From: Inia geoffrensis
Taxonomy: Eukaryota; Chordata; Mammalia; Artiodactyla; Iniidae
NCBI GenBank assembly: GCA_036417435.1
Contig: CM070916.1
Span: 20,271,552-20,335,551, forward strand
Length of the DNA stretch: 64,000 nucleotides
Direction of reading: 5' to 3'
Below are positions 47,095-60,360 of this stretch, in pieces (the first letter of the stretch is position 1; each line of letters starts with the position of its first letter). Made by a program: the position numbers and the translations under genes. Below the pieces are notes generated by a model. That model worked only from the letters and a program-made list of their open reading frames with translations, did no database searches and had not been told where the DNA came from.

Positions 47095-48335
47095 AGATAA
47101 AAGTACCTTTAACAGATAAATTCCTACTACCATATTTGCAAGTTTTAAAGGAATTAAAGAGTTAGAGACAATTTTTTATCACTAACAAGACAATTTAGCC
47201 ATGTAGTTATATATAAAAAATATTTAAATAATATTATCCTTGAATTACAGATACCAAAATTAGTTTGATATGCATGACCATAATGATATTTTAACACTTT
47301 CTCTTGAGAAGTCAACTTTTATTTCAGCTGTTGCTTAATGGTGGCCTGGCAGAGATGAATTTTTGTGCATGCAAACAGAAAACCTTTGGGTCTTCCAATT
47401 CAGTTTGAATGTTGATTAAAATGTGTATGCTCTAAAGCTACCTCTGTCCATCTTGTACCACTGAGAAAGAAAAAGACAGTAAACAATTACGAACTGCAAA
47501 ACAGAGCCTGAAGGAAAAACGTTCCCTACGGGATGACAAATGTTTATAGTGCCACTGTTACAAAAATTCAGCCTATTTTTAACAATGTAATTTACCTATT
47601 ATCTAGAAGCCTCCCCAGAAAAGCATGAGGCTTATGAAGCATTTGCCAGCCATGAAATGATGACGGAACTTGCTGGGTCTGGGAGAAAAGAAATAGATAT
47701 AATTTGCATACCTAATAACCATAACTGCAAAATTTCCAAAGTCAAGTTTAAGTAACATCAATGCTGTGGAACGGAACCAGGCCACGGGAAGTAAGGTGAG
47801 TTAAGGTCTATATCAGTTTTTGCCAGCCCTGTTAGGGCTTGTCAGATTATGACAAATTCAATGTTACCTAGCTCCAGTTTGTATATTTAATTTTATGCCT
47901 TAAAATGTAAATAAAACTGCCAGAGAAGTTAGTAAATGTATGTTATTTTTCACTTTGGAATAGCTCCAAATAGCACTTAAATAAATTATGCACACACACA
48001 TACACACACGAATGAATATTTTTCACCCATTAGAATAAACTAGCTCTTTCCACTAAATTCATATTTCGGAGGGCTTCTAATGTGTTTACCCAATAGTACA
48101 CAACATCATTTTAATTTTACCTCGTTCTATTATTATGAGGTCTTGGTGATATTGGGCAGTTGGCTTGACATTCCGAAATTTAACCAAATGTAAATTTTCA
48201 AAACGTGAACACAGAATGTAAAACAGAATCCCTAAATGTCTCATCAGGGAATAGTTGTCTTCCTCAGTTAGAAATTACAGCTTAAATATCACTTCACTTG
48301 GAAGAAACATTTTAGCAGTGAGTTTAAATATGAGT
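47095..48335. other. Unique intronic sequence
   Basis: AT-rich, with a short CA run at 47991-48009. Nothing else recognised. Confidence 0.4.
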
Positions 48336-48336
48336 C

Positions 48337-48441
48337 ATTTTTTTAAAAACTTTTTATCTTATATTGGAGTATAGCCAGTTAACAATGTTGTGATAGTTTC
48401 AGGTGCACAGCAGACTCGGCCATACATATACATGTATCCCT
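48337..48441 (-). mobile_element. Short L1 3' end
   Basis: ATATTGGAGTATAGCCAGTTAAC, AACAATGTTGTGATAGTTTC and CATACATATACATGTATCC are the reversed final ~100 bases of a cetartiodactyl L1. Extreme 5' truncation. Confidence 0.8.
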
Positions 48442-48782
48442 TCTTGATGTGAGAATCCACTTCAGTAAAAGCTATGAATTTCTAGCCTCTGTGCCGTGGA
48501 ACTAACATATTTCTAACGTAGCTGCTTTTGAATACCCACAATCTGCTTTTAAAGTAAAGGGATGTGGCATTTTCAAGAATGGAAAACCAAATCAATCATT
48601 CTCTCAGGAACATGTACATCTTTAAATGCCTAGTACAAGGAACTGGCCTATGGTGGGAGGTGAATAATATTAAAAAATGTCCAATACACACAAGAATATA
48701 GACAAACATCATATTGTGGTGTTTTGGTAACTTTTGATGGAAAAACACATGGATATGGAACTTGTGTTAATATTATCCATCA

Positions 48783-48785
<3 letters not shown>

Positions 48786-48842
<57 letters not shown>
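48786..48842. repeat. (CTAT)n tetranucleotide microsatellite
   Basis: About 14 uninterrupted CTAT units. Confidence 0.97.
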
Positions 48843-49235
48843 GTATCGACAGTTCTCCATGACCAGCGATATGCCTTCCTGCCAGTAGAACTGATGTCAC
48901 CTAGTTTATGGATAATATACTGTCAGTACACAAAGAGATTCACATTAGTCATTCTAATTCCTGATGAGCCCTACATGAGAATTCCCTTGGCTCAAAACAC
49001 TGGTGTGTTTCCATGGAAAATTCCTATTCTTCACTTCATCCTGCAAAGTACCAGCATGGATCTTTTTAGAAAAAGTCCTAATGGGGAAGAAAAGAAACAA
49101 CAGCAATATCAGTTTTGGGGAGATTACACAACACTAGTTCGGCCATGTTCTCATCAGCTGGCTGACGACTGAGCCACGGACTGTCATCAGCAAAGAAGAG
49201 AACATTACTTGGAAATTTCTATGGGAATGGGTAAA

Positions 49236-49893
49236 TTTTTTTTTAACATCTTTATTGGGGTATAATTGTTTTACAGTGTTGTGTTAGTTTCTGCTGTATA
49301 ACAAAGTCAATCGGCTATATGTGTACATATATCCCCATATCCCCTCCCTCTTGCATCTCCCTCCCACCTTCCCTATCCCATCCCTCTAGGTGGTCACAAA
49401 GCACCGAGCTGATCTCCCTGTGCTATGTGGCTGCTTCCCACTAGCTATCTGTTTTACATTTGGTAGTGTATATATGTCAATGCTACTCTCTCACTTCGTC
49501 CCAGCTTACCCTTCCCCCTCCCCGTGTCCTCAAGCCCATTCTCTACATCTGCGTCTTTATTCCTCTCCTGTCCTTAGGTTCTTCAGAAACAGTATCTCTT
49601 TTTTTAAGATTCCATATATATGTGTTAGCATACGGTATTTGTTTTTCTCTTTCTGACTTACTTCACTCTGTATGACAGACTCCAGGTCCATCCACCTCAC
49701 TACAAATAACTCAATTTTGTTTCCTTTTATGGCTGAGTAATATTCCATTGTATCTAAGTGCCACATCTTCTTTATCCATTCATCTGTCGATGGACACTTA
49801 GGTTGCTTCCATGTCCTGGCTATTGTAAACAGTGCTGCAATGAACACTGTGGTACATGTCTCCTTTGGAATTATGGTTTTCTCAGGGTATACG
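49236..49893 (-). mobile_element. 5'-truncated L1 3' end
   Basis: Poly(T), then CATCTTTATTGGGGTATAATTG, TACAGTGTTGTGTTAGTTTCTGC, GACTTACTTCACTCTGTATGAC and TGGCTGAGTAATATTCCATTG. The reverse strand still encodes LFTIARTWKQPKCPSTDEW from the ORF2 C-terminus. No clear flanking duplication. Confidence 0.9.
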
Positions 49894-49929
49894 TTCCAAG
49901 AGAGGCCAGTAGTGACTCTAACCTTCAAA

Positions 49930-49953
49930 ATAATAATAATAATAATAATAATA
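49930..49953. repeat. (AAT)n microsatellite
   Basis: About eight AAT units. Confidence 0.9.
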
Positions 49954-49959
49954 GAAAAA

Positions 49960-52900
49960 AAGCTAAGATGGTGGTCTTTGAGAGTAAAAAAGACAGTACC
50001 ACAAGACAGAGAAAAAAAGTTTTTTCTCTCTCTTCCTCCAGTATTAATAGAATGGAATGCTATGAACTCATTAGGTTTATTCAATAAATATTTAATAAGC
50101 ATCACCATGTGATGACACTGCTCGAGGAGCTATAATGAAAACGAATGGTGGATTTCAAAGCTACCAGGAAACAAGATCCACAGCTGAGGAAGGGCAGGTG
50201 AGAATGACTGGGGCCCAAATGACTGGCCAAGAAACAGAGCTCGTGAAGAACCTGATTTCACCTAAGAGAGGCCAGTGGGAAGCTGACCATAAGAAAGCCC
50301 CAGGAGACCAGGAGCAGAAGGTGAAAATGGAATAGCGGGATCATGGGGAATTCAGCGGCCTCGGCTTACTCACTGATTTAATGTTTCTGTGACTTTTATC
50401 TTAAGTAAACATCTTCTAAGGACAACCTGATAGGAGTCTACATAGGAACACTGGGCGTATCGTGCCTTTCAGCCCTTTGGATATTCCCTAGAGTTCCGGG
50501 GATGGGTGAGGGAGAGGAAAATACACCCACAAAAGCAAAATTCCATGAAATGAATGTGAGAATTTGTAGAAGAGTGATATAAAAATATTTCTAATTTTCT
50601 CATGTCAAGTTCAAAAGGTTGTCCCTCAAATAATGCAGAACCACCTTGAATAATTCTTCGGTCTCAAAAGAGGTTTACTTTGAAGGATGAAACTACTGTG
50701 TAAGTTATGGCATATTTGATATAGAAATAAGCAATAGTTTTTTATAGTGATTACTTAAAACGAATGATGAAATGTAAAGAGAAGGGGCTAAGCTTTGCCT
50801 AGACATTTCATCCAACGTTACCACAATTTTTTTCCCCGAAGAGGCCCTCCCAATTCCATGGCCCTGATGTGCCTGTCCTTTGGTAAGAAGAAAGGTATTC
50901 TGAACAAGTTAAACAGTGCTTCATTGCATGATTATCAGTAAATATAATTTATCATATTATAGTAGTTTATCAATAAATATAATTTATGTGGTTACTAAAT
51001 TGGTGATTGTATGTACCAATTTGAAAACTTCAGTACCATTTCTGGGTGGTTAAGATATGATGCTTTTATTCATTTCTATTGCATCCACAGAGGCCTTCTC
51101 AGGGGTATGTGCCCCCTAATACCATTTTCTTATGAAAAATCCTATTAGACTCATGTTGTTTCAATTCATAGTACAAACCCCAGGAATACCATGCACTATT
51201 AATTCTATATTTAAAAAGAATTACATAAAGCCCACTGATTAAGTATTAAGTACAATTTTACTGAGCTATAAAGGATATGTCTCACATTGTCCTAAGTCCT
51301 GTAGATAGCTAAAAAATATAACTTATGAATGCTCCCAAGGAGTCTTCTGTGCTTAAACGCTAATATTACATAATTTACATGTTATTATAAACACACTTAA
51401 GTCTAACAACAAAATCGATTAGCTTATTGTATATGCCACGGAAGTGCTAACACCTAAAGAAGTACCCCCCCAACCACACAGTCCATTGGCAATTAAACTA
51501 GTATATTATAAAGCATACCTTTTAGAACAGTGTATTAACTTTTGCAACCTGATAGAATTGATTCAGCTTCTAGAGGTACCCTACTGTGTTAATAGGGAAA
51601 AACTGGGTTTTGCAGTATCTTTTGGTTGGCATTCTCATTACCCTTGGCCTTCTGGTGTTAATCTGTTTAAAGCAAAGGAATATTAAATGTACTATCACAC
51701 TTCGGAAGAACAATTAAATGAACCTTTTCAAGTCATTTTTGAAGGAAGTTTTAAGATTTCCTTTCTAAATTTTCATTGGCATTCACTTTTTAAACTTTTT
51801 TCTCCCAGATTTCATCAGAAGAGTCATGGTAGCATAATTAATGTGATTGACTAACAGAAAACACATTTTCTCTTGCAAGATGCATAGATGATTTGACCTT
51901 GAATTTTTGTTTGTTTTTGCAGGCAATGAAAATATTTTAAATGATTCAAATACTGTCTGTTTATTTTGCCACTGGGAAAATAAATTGAGAGGGCTATAAT
52001 CTACAGAGCTTTATTTCTCCTGAAAATTTCTATCAAAATGTATAATACCAACTAAAACAGCAATGTTAACTGAACTCATCCTTTATGTCATGAATAGGTG
52101 TGTAACAGGTGCTGAACCTTAGCTGTAAATGTCAGTGTCGTGTAGACCTAGATGGAAAAACTGTGCCTTCTCCTCCACCACCCTTCACGGAACGGGCATG
52201 ACCCTCAGGACAGCCTTCCTGAGTCCCACGTCCATTCTCTCCTCACAGACGATAGACCTCAGACCACCATCCAGTTTCTGGATGTAGATGTATACTTCTT
52301 GTTTTCCTATCCTCTAGGCCTTAAATAGGATACACGAGGCCTTTCCAAGAGATGCCTGAACAGAGGTGGTTTTATGTGAATCCATTTCCACATCTTCATC
52401 ATTTACATGAATTCTTTCCTAGAAGAGATCTGCAAGACTGAGTCTACCGTCAAGGCTCTCTCTTTTACCATTTACTTCTTACAAGTCACAAAAAAAGACA
52501 TTCTTCTCTACCATCCCTAAGTGTAATATAATGAATAGCACCACAGCCTAAGTAATTGGGATGGGATGCTAGGGACAACTCAAAATATTATTATCCATGT
52601 AGAGAAATAAATCATTCTAATGGCTGGGTAACAGACCCTTTACAAGCAGATAGCTGTTAATTTTTTTGCTTTCAACAGACTTGAAAGAAGACCTAGTCAA
52701 ACTTTCAGCTGCTAGATTATTAAAGATTAAGTTTTGAAGATAGCTACTGTGCCTACAGCTTGGAAGAAGTTCAAAGAATTGAGTAACTTTCCTTGAACAA
52801 CATTCCTTTTATTCCTAGCTAAACATCTATTTGAATAATGTTTCTCAGTACCTACCTCTATAACAATAAAAAGGAGTGGAACTGTTGCAGAAATATTCTC

Positions 52901-54415
52901 TATATAAGAAATAATTTATCCAAAGATTTATGAACCAATGGGGAGTGGGTGGCTCCCACCATTTCATTAAAGAAAGAATTTGCAATAAAATTTTATTTTT
53001 AAACTTTAATTATTAAAGAACCTAAGATATTTGTGTGGTTTTGATCAATTTAGTACCAATAATAATTATAATGCTAACTCAATCCAGAAGGAAATGTTAG
53101 CAGTTGGAGCCTTATGGCCATGGAAATTAAAAAAAAATTAACTTCACTTGATGTATATGCATTTGCCACAGAAATGATAGGGTCATTGTTAAATTTTTCA
53201 AGACATAAATATGCATTATATTAGCATAAATTTATGTGGGAGAACTAGAATGTAAATACAAGTTCAGAGAAAGAAAAACAACTGTTAAAGAAAGCTTGTT
53301 TGTCTTTTTAAATGGATAATAATGAATTACATATTGCTGAGATATTTGGATATTTATTTCACTGACATAAAAAGAGTACTGTAACATTTTATCTTAACTG
53401 TCAATATTTATAATATGGCAGAAATGACATCCTTTGCAATTATTTGAACTATAAATTTATTATATAAACATTTTAGATAGCTAGAAAAAGTTCGTGACCC
53501 TATATAAGGAAAACACAAAACTATTTTGAAATTGTTTTAGGGAAGACACGAACAAAGAACGGTGAAGACAGTTGTACTGGATCTCTACCTCTAATTCTGT
53601 TTTTGATCATGCCCTTAAGGAATAGATTCTCACCATTTTCTGTGTGAGCATAAAGGTCAAAGCCACTGAGGGCTTCCAGGGGGTCATATATGTGTGAGTA
53701 TATGTGGTGAGATGTGAAAACGTGCTGTGTTTTAGAAAGATGATTCTTGTTACAATGTGGAGAGTGGAACACAGAAGCAAGGAATCGGATGCTGTTATAA
53801 TTTACCAGACAGTAGAAAAATATTTATACTTTTTGGAATGTATGTGAACAAAGACATAAATTGAACCCGGAAAAATAAAACAGGTGCTCTGCATTACTGA
53901 TAATTTTTCTTTCTTCTTTTTTTAAAAAAGTTGTCTAAGTATCTGAATTATTTCATTAACAAATTTGTTAGATGCACATACGGAGAAAAGAAGTGTCCCT
54001 TTAAACATTAAAAAATAAATCCTTATACATAAGTTATTAGCATCATTTATCATGAGTGGGCCCCCTAATGAAAAAGGAGTTAGTGCTTTTAATGAGCTAG
54101 AAGTCCAGGGTCTCAAGTAAAGGACTTAAACATGCCGACAGGCCATAAAGGCTTAATGTAGCAATGGGTATTGTTTTATTAATTAAAAAAAAAAAACTTC
54201 TAAAAAGACTTGAAGGGAGAAAAGGAGGACAGAGACCACACATCACATAATTTCCATTTCATGGCAGTGGGAATAGAAGAGGGGCCAGTGAGACTCAGAG
54301 AGGACTGAGGGCAGTGACTGGGCTACTTCTCTCTGTGTAGCCTTCCAAGACCTTTTTGTGGTCAGCAGCTGTAGCCATGTCACACGTGGGCAGAATGCAA
54401 AGACACTACTCAAGC
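49960..54415. other. Mostly unique intronic sequence
   Basis: 50080-50130 may be an ancient repeat scrap. 50925-50990 has an imperfect direct repeat of ATCAATAAATATAATTTA. 52140-52320 is a less AT-rich non-repetitive block. No exon recognised. Confidence 0.4.
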
Positions 54416-54439
54416 AATAGCTATAAATATCTATGTGTT

Positions 54440-54620
54440 AATTGTCTGTCTCCCCCATGGAATGGCAGCTCCATGAGGGCAGGGATTCCTGCGCTGTGTT
54501 CACTGTTTGCTGCTGCATCTCTAGGGCTTCCAAACAGTGCTTAACTACTGTCAGGGGTAAATCAATATTTGTTGAATCACTGGATGAATGAGTGATTGAA
54601 TAAAGGAATGAATGAACGAT
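54440..54620 (+). mobile_element. L2 LINE 3' end
   Basis: CAGCTCCATGAGGGCAGGGATT, TGCTGCATCTCTAGGGCTTC and CAATATTTGTTGAATCACTGG then GAATGAGTGATTGAATAAAGG match the L2 terminal region. Confidence 0.8.
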
Positions 54621-54944
54621 TCCAGTGCACAGTATCACAATAATGAAAGCCAAGGGAGGAACTGCAAGAAAGGTGTGATCACTCGTGTGAAGATGCTGAA
54701 GATAATTGGATCTAGGGCTTAGGAGCCCATTTTGGAGACTTCTAAGTTAATACTGGAGGGCTGTTTTGTTCAAAAGTCGATTCTTAAACAGAGATATAAC
54801 ATAGTGACTAGAACAGGAATTAAGATTCAAGGAAGATATTTTGTTTATTTTTCCAGAAAATGGAAGACATGAGCATGAAAATTTCTGACGCCAACCTGAA
54901 TGATAAATAAGTCAAATTGCTGACATAATCGAAAACAGTAATAG

Positions 54945-55140
54945 TTCTTTACATAGTACTTTGCAGGTTCCAAAACACTCCAATTCATATGATCTCATTT
55001 GAAACTTGAAGTTAGCCCTTAAGATCCCCATTTCACCTCTGGAAATTGAAGGGAGAAAGGTCAAATATCTTGTCCAAAGTCATGCGACTAGTAAAAATGT
55101 GGAGCCTAGAAGAAATCTCCAGGTTTCTACCCATTTCCAC
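54945..55140 (-). mobile_element. MIR
   Basis: Reverse MIR order: TATGATCTCATTTGAAAC, CCCCATTTCACCTCTGGAAA, CTTGTCCAAAGTCATGCGACTAG. Diverged. Confidence 0.7.
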
Positions 55141-56440
55141 GGCAGCACCATGAGAACACACTCAGAGAAGCATACATGTTCACTTTTGAGGAGTATGTGA
55201 GTGACATGGGTTAATTTAATGGGGATTCTGTTTTCCAGTGCCAGCTTTGTCTATGTAAAAATGTTAAAACACTGAAACTTGGTGCTATCTGTCATGTTCA
55301 TTTATTGTAGCTATTAACTAGAGCCAAATAAACAAGTGGGTGGTTAATAGCCTTTTTACCCTTAGGAAAGAAAGAATTTCAACATCATTTGCATTTCTAA
55401 ACCAAAGTACATCAGCGAAATATGCCTTTTTTTTTTTTTAAAGCAGAGAGTATTAAAGATTATTGAAAAAAACTGATCTAATTTAGACCCTTATCAGAAA
55501 TAAATTATGCTCACGGAAAATATTTATTTTAAGAGGATACGCAGTCTTCCTTGAGAAAAGACATTAGAAGAGGCAGACACAGATAAGTTGGATAGAACAG
55601 GATGAGAGTAAAATAATAAAACAGTCTAATCTTCTAGGACTCACTTTCCTAACTGCACATTTTGCTGAACACTTGAGAATACAGTCTTGATGCAAAAAGG
55701 ACAGTCAAGGGAATTCCAGATAAGGAAACTGAGTCCTGGGAATGAAGTGGCTTGTTTATACCTTGTGACATTAGTTAGTTGTACAACTAGGAAAAGAGCA
55801 CTGTCTCCTGGTCTACTTTCCCTCCACACAATATTACTATATCCAAGTTACCCAGCTTGCAAAGAACCAGCTCATAGCGACTCTGTACTGCACCTTTTAA
55901 AGAGGAGGGACGTTTAAGGACTTGGTCAATGATGAGCCAATAAGGCAAAAAAAGTCTGTATTTCCAAAAGGCTGCTATTTTATACGGGTCATCACAAAAC
56001 TCCCCACAAGGCTTACCGAGGAAGCCTGAAATGGCCTTTGTAAACTACGGTGCCAGTGCTGACACAGTAAAATGCAAGCCAACTGGGACATAATTCTACA
56101 AATTATGTAAATGAGGTGAAGCATATGCATTTAGAACAATTTGAAGAAAAATCAGTTTCATCTTGAAATTCCAAAGTCATTTCCCATGCCTCCTTAAATA
56201 CCGAATCAATTGTACCTTCTAATTGAGCTCAGTTATTTGTTCATGTGTTTCTAATGTACATTCAGATTTAAAGGCCTATGGAGGACCGTGCATTGTATCA
56301 AACCTTAAGCTTGATTTTGATCCTTCTGGTTATTGCATTTTATGTTGTGGCATAGTAAGAAGTCAAACTATACATAAAGAGGTTTCAGTTAAAAACTTGT
56401 CTTCAGGTCTTCCTTATTGATAAGCCCAGTAAGAAGCGCA
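55141..56440. other. Mostly unique intronic sequence
   Basis: 55715-55815 (GATAAGGAAACTGAGTCCTGG) is a probable reversed MIR scrap. Poly(T) at 55427-55439. Otherwise nothing recognised. Confidence 0.45.
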
Positions 56441-56450
56441 GTAAATTATT

Positions 56451-56671
56451 ATTATTATTTTATTTATTTATTTTTTTTCCGGTACGCGGGCCTCTCACTG
56501 TTGTGGCCTCTCCCGTTGTGGAGCACAGGCTCTGGATGCGCAGGCTCAGCGGTCATGGCTCACGGGCCCAGCTGCTCTGTGGCATATGGGATCTTCCCGG
56601 ACCGGGGCACGAACCCGCATCCCCTGCATCGGCAGGTGGACTCTCAACCACTGCGCCACCAGGGAAGCCCC
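56451..56671 (-). mobile_element. CHR-type SINE
   Basis: (ATT)n/ATTT tail complement, then CCGGTACGCGGGCCTCTCAC and ACTGCGCCACCAGGGAAGCCC. Flanking AAATTATT duplicated. A few C-to-T changes at CpG sites suggest moderate age. Confidence 0.94.
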
Positions 56672-56679
56672 AAATTATT

Positions 56680-57635
56680 TTGAAAACAAAAGTATTAAAA
56701 AAATCTCTCATTTGATCGTTATAAGGTTTGTGCTCTTTGATATAAAAAAGATTTAGGTTCAACTAAAATATCTACATGCTCCAATATCTTTCAAGTGCTA
56801 TTTGTCAATTTACCAAACATGGACATGGGAGTGGAGGTATTGGAGCGGAAGACTTGCTGGGCTACCCCACAGCAAGCCAACCTTGTAACACCTGAGTCAG
56901 TAAGTCAGTCATTGATGTTACCTGTCCAGTGTGCCATGTCACTGTCCCTTAATTACCTGACTTGAGTTGAAATGCACAGAAGAGAAAAATGTGCAAACAA
57001 GTTTTTGGCATTAATTTATGTTAAATTTGTCTGTGCTATAAATAAAAAGTTCCTTTCCAAAAGAGCATTCACTATAGACGAGGGCCCAATCTATCAGCAG
57101 AATGACATGGAGGACAACCGAGATTACTCTGTGGGAATGCAGGAATGATTAATGCAATTTTGCTGATGACATGCTATAAGCTATGTGTAAGAAACTGACA
57201 CTAGACACTGTTTATTCTACTTAAAAACTACCATTAATCAGTCTATATCCTTGATTGTGTACTACTAGTAGTAAAATGTAGTTTTTGATTCCTAGGGCAG
57301 GGCAGAGCTAAGATACACAAATTTGACATATTTTCTGGCCTCCAAAGTAAGACTCTGCCAGAGAAAGGCAGGCAGTGTTACTGTTGAAGCGTCTGGATTT
57401 GGAGTCTCAGGAAGAGATAATTACAGTGACCTAAATATCTGTGATCCTTAGAACTGACTTAACCTTTATTCTCTACTCTACCTGTCCAATCAGCAGTGAA
57501 ATGGATTGTGCATCTTGCCTCCATTGTCTTTTTAATACCACGTAAGCTTGTCTTGAGTGTCAAGAAAGTCTGAATTAAATAGTAGACTATATGATGGTAG
57601 ATTGAACACCTAACAAGCGAAAGATAATAAAATTC
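56680..57635. other. Unique intronic sequence
   Basis: No recognised repeat or exon. Confidence 0.4.
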
Positions 57636-57644
57636 CTGTTTCTT

Positions 57645-57858
57645 GGGCTTCCCTGGTGGCGCAGTGGTTGAGAGTCCGCCGGCAGATGTAGGGGACACGG
57701 GTTCGTGCCTCGGTCCGGGAGGATCCCACACGCTGCGGAGCGGCTGGGTCCGTGAGCCATGGCCGCTGAGCCTGCGGGTCCGGAGCCTGTGCTCCGCAAC
57801 GGGAGAGACCACAGCAGCGGGAGGCCCACGTACCGCAAAAAAAAAAAAAAAAAAAAAA
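57645..57858 (+). mobile_element. CHR-type SINE
   Basis: GGGCTTCCCTGGTGGCGCAG start, B box present (GGTTCGTGCCTC) and a 22-base A-tail. The flanks CCTGTTTCTT / CCTATTTATT are an imperfect duplication. Confidence 0.94.
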
Positions 57859-57869
57859 GCCTATTTATT

Positions 57870-59105
57870 GACTTAACAAAAAAATAGTCTTATTTTGACG
57901 TGTGTCTCTTTTAAGGGGATAAACTGAAATGATATTTTACTCTTCTTGCTTATCCCCACCAAAGAGACACAGCCCATTTCTCCCACCCCTCTCTTTAATG
58001 ACTTACTGAAAGCAACACTCCTTTTCGTGATGTTGACACTTCTTCCTCTATTCTGACTGAGCCTTATTGACGCAGTGGTCATGTTCCAACAGCATAAGTC
58101 ACTCTCGTGGCAGATTTACAATGTTCCAACTTTTTAAAGTTCTTCAACTTATAATTATTCTATGTGCTCAATTTTTATACAAACAGTACAACATCTAAGT
58201 TTCTGCTTAAATACACCTTTGACACACTACTTGCTCGGCAGGTTCCAATTATACTTTATTGACGGGAGTTGCTGCCATCACACACTGCTTTCCTGGCTGT
58301 GACTCGTTATTGACCGTGGTTGCCAGCACTGGAAAAGGAACGTGTGGCTTAGTGAGCTGTGGCTTCAGACTATTTTTCTTCACAGCTAGATGTGAATTAC
58401 TCACTTTTCTTCGGCCAATTTTTGCCTCTTTCAAGATGACCGTGTTACTGTTGATTTCTTTAACTGTCTGAATCAGAAACACTAACAGGATCCTACCAAA
58501 GGCCCATTGAGAAGGATTTTTCATTAGTGCTTCGCAAAGCCATTTCAGAAAAATTCAAGCACTTTATAATTGCCCTTTTCCCTTTCTCAGGCTTCAGCTG
58601 GGTATTTTCAGTCTCAGTTGAGATAACTCAATCTCTACAAAGTGCCTTTGAGATCCATGTGCCCCATTCAGATCTCCCATTAACTACAAAAAAATTACAA
58701 AAACCTTTGCTTAAACTTTTAAGATTTTCTATGTCTTTACTTATTTTAAGTCTGTGAGAATTTATTCCTCTTCTGAATATACATGTAAACACAGAACTCA
58801 TAAGAATGCTTATAGAATTCAGCGTTCTTCAACATTTTATGCCATGATTCTCCTTGCTTTAAATCACTTTCCCAAGTGTGCCTCTATAATATATTGATAA
58901 TTCATTTGTAATAAGAAAATGTTCTGGCAAAAGAGAAAGTAGATTAATTTCTAGGATAAATTAAGATAAATCTAGGTCAATATTGAGATAATCAATTCAT
59001 AATTTCTGCCAATACATTTATCTGTTATATTCTTTTCCCCAGCTGTATGATCAGTAAGTATAGAGAAAATAAAATGCGCTATTGCTTAACATGCTTTGAC
59101 TTTTC
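57870..59105. other. Unique intronic sequence with a coding-like open frame
   Basis: The minus strand is open for 91 codons at 58249-58524, with Lys/Thr/Pro-rich, non-repetitive content (for example ILKEAKIGRRKVSNSHL). I do not recognise the protein. No splice sites, promoter or A-tail mark it as a gene or a processed copy. Confidence 0.3.
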
Positions 59106-59110
59106 TTCAT

Positions 59111-59677
59111 TGTGTTAAGACAATTCTGGAGAAGGACGCTGACCAAGTTTCACGGGAGGGTATTGACCAAGATGGCCTTAATATTCCCCTCAGCTTGACT
59201 AAGCATTTGTTGGGTTTCTTCCAGACTATTAATTTCCTGACCTCCCTTTTCTTACAGCATTTATTTTAGGAAACTTGCAATTATAAATTCTTTGCCCCTT
59301 TGAAATGTAAACCTTCTTCTAGCCTCTTGCCAGTTTTATAGGCCAGGAGTATCTTTCCGAAGGACCTGGGGGTCATTCCTTTGAAAAGTAATCATCAAGA
59401 AAGGTAGGGGTCCTATCTCCCAGTCTCATGGGAAGGTAAGAGCCTAACTTCATTAAGTACCAATTAGCAAACACAAAATGGCCTAATCACATTGACCGCC
59501 CCCCTACCCACCCCCAGCCTCCTCCAGTACTTTCCTAATAGCTCACCCCAGTGCTTAAAACCTCTCTTGCATTTTGTTTCTGAGGACTTGAGTTCAATTT
59601 CTCTCCCTTAGTGCAATAGTGTTAAATAAAATCTTCCATGCCTGTTTAACTGCATCTGGTGCAATTTCTCTTTGACA
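59111..59677 (+). mobile_element. Solo LTR of an endogenous retrovirus (class I-like)
   Basis: Starts TGTGTTAAGACAATTCTGG and ends TTTCTCTTTGACA. Contains CACAAAATGGCC, a CAGTGCTTAAAACCTCTC promoter-like box, then GTTAAATAAAATCTTCC (poly(A) signal AATAAA at about 59625) and a short U5. No internal viral genes flank it, so it is a recombined solo LTR or a fragment. A 4-base flanking duplication is uncertain (ATTG/ATTC). Confidence 0.65.
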
Positions 59678-59679
59678 AT

Positions 59680-60220
59680 TCATTTACTTTAACTTGCTCA
59701 AATACAGCGTTGAATAAAATCATCTGTTTTTTCATTCACGTATATATAACATGTTACTTTTGAATCTACCAATCTATTTTGGTCCTGTTTAGGTTTTTCT
59801 GGAGTTCTTTTCATTGTGCTCTGAAGCACAACAATTTAGAGAGTGGTATGGTATTTAGCTTGATCTGATTAAATATAGTCATAATTCTTACTCATTATAT
59901 TATACTCACTATATTATAACTTATAACTTACTCATTATAACTATAATCCTACATATAAAACGAACAGAGGCCTACATTTATATAGGAGTTTAGAGTACAC
60001 ACTTGAAAAGACTGATTTTGAACAATTCTCCTTCAATTTATAAAAATAATCTAAAGGCATCATGGAAGCTATTTGTAATCATAAAAATACAAAAAAAAGA
60101 CAATATTGTAAAGAAAAATCAAATATCTTGTTTCAATTATAGACAGTGATATGCAAGGTACAGAACTAATGATAAAAATAATTCCAGGTAAATGGGATGT
60201 GTGGCGTGCTCTATGAAATA
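59680..60220. other. Unique intronic sequence
   Basis: 59885-59945 is a TACTCATTATATTATAACTTA-like low-complexity run. Confidence 0.4.
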
Positions 60221-60224
60221 CTTA

Positions 60225-60360
60225 CACTCATTCCTCATTTAATAACCTCTGAGGAAAGAACTTTTCCAATAAGGAAACTGAGGCTTACAGAGTTTAGGTA
60301 CCTTGCCTGAGGTGTTCAATAAGTTTGCTGGATTGAATTGTAATGACTTAGGTTGTCCTC
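60225..60360 (-). mobile_element. MIR fragment
   Basis: CAATAAGGAAACTGAGGCTTAC, GTACCTTGCCTGAGG follow the reversed MIR core. Confidence 0.65.

Noticed and set aside
49557..50108. Minus-strand 183-codon open frame
   Set aside because: It fuses an L1 ORF2 C-terminal remnant with unrelated flanking sequence and an (AAT)n isoleucine run. A chance read-through, not a gene.
50135..50335. 66-codon plus-strand frame rich in Glu/Gln/Lys
   Set aside because: No recognised family, promoter, splice sites or repeats. Consistent with chance in purine-rich DNA.
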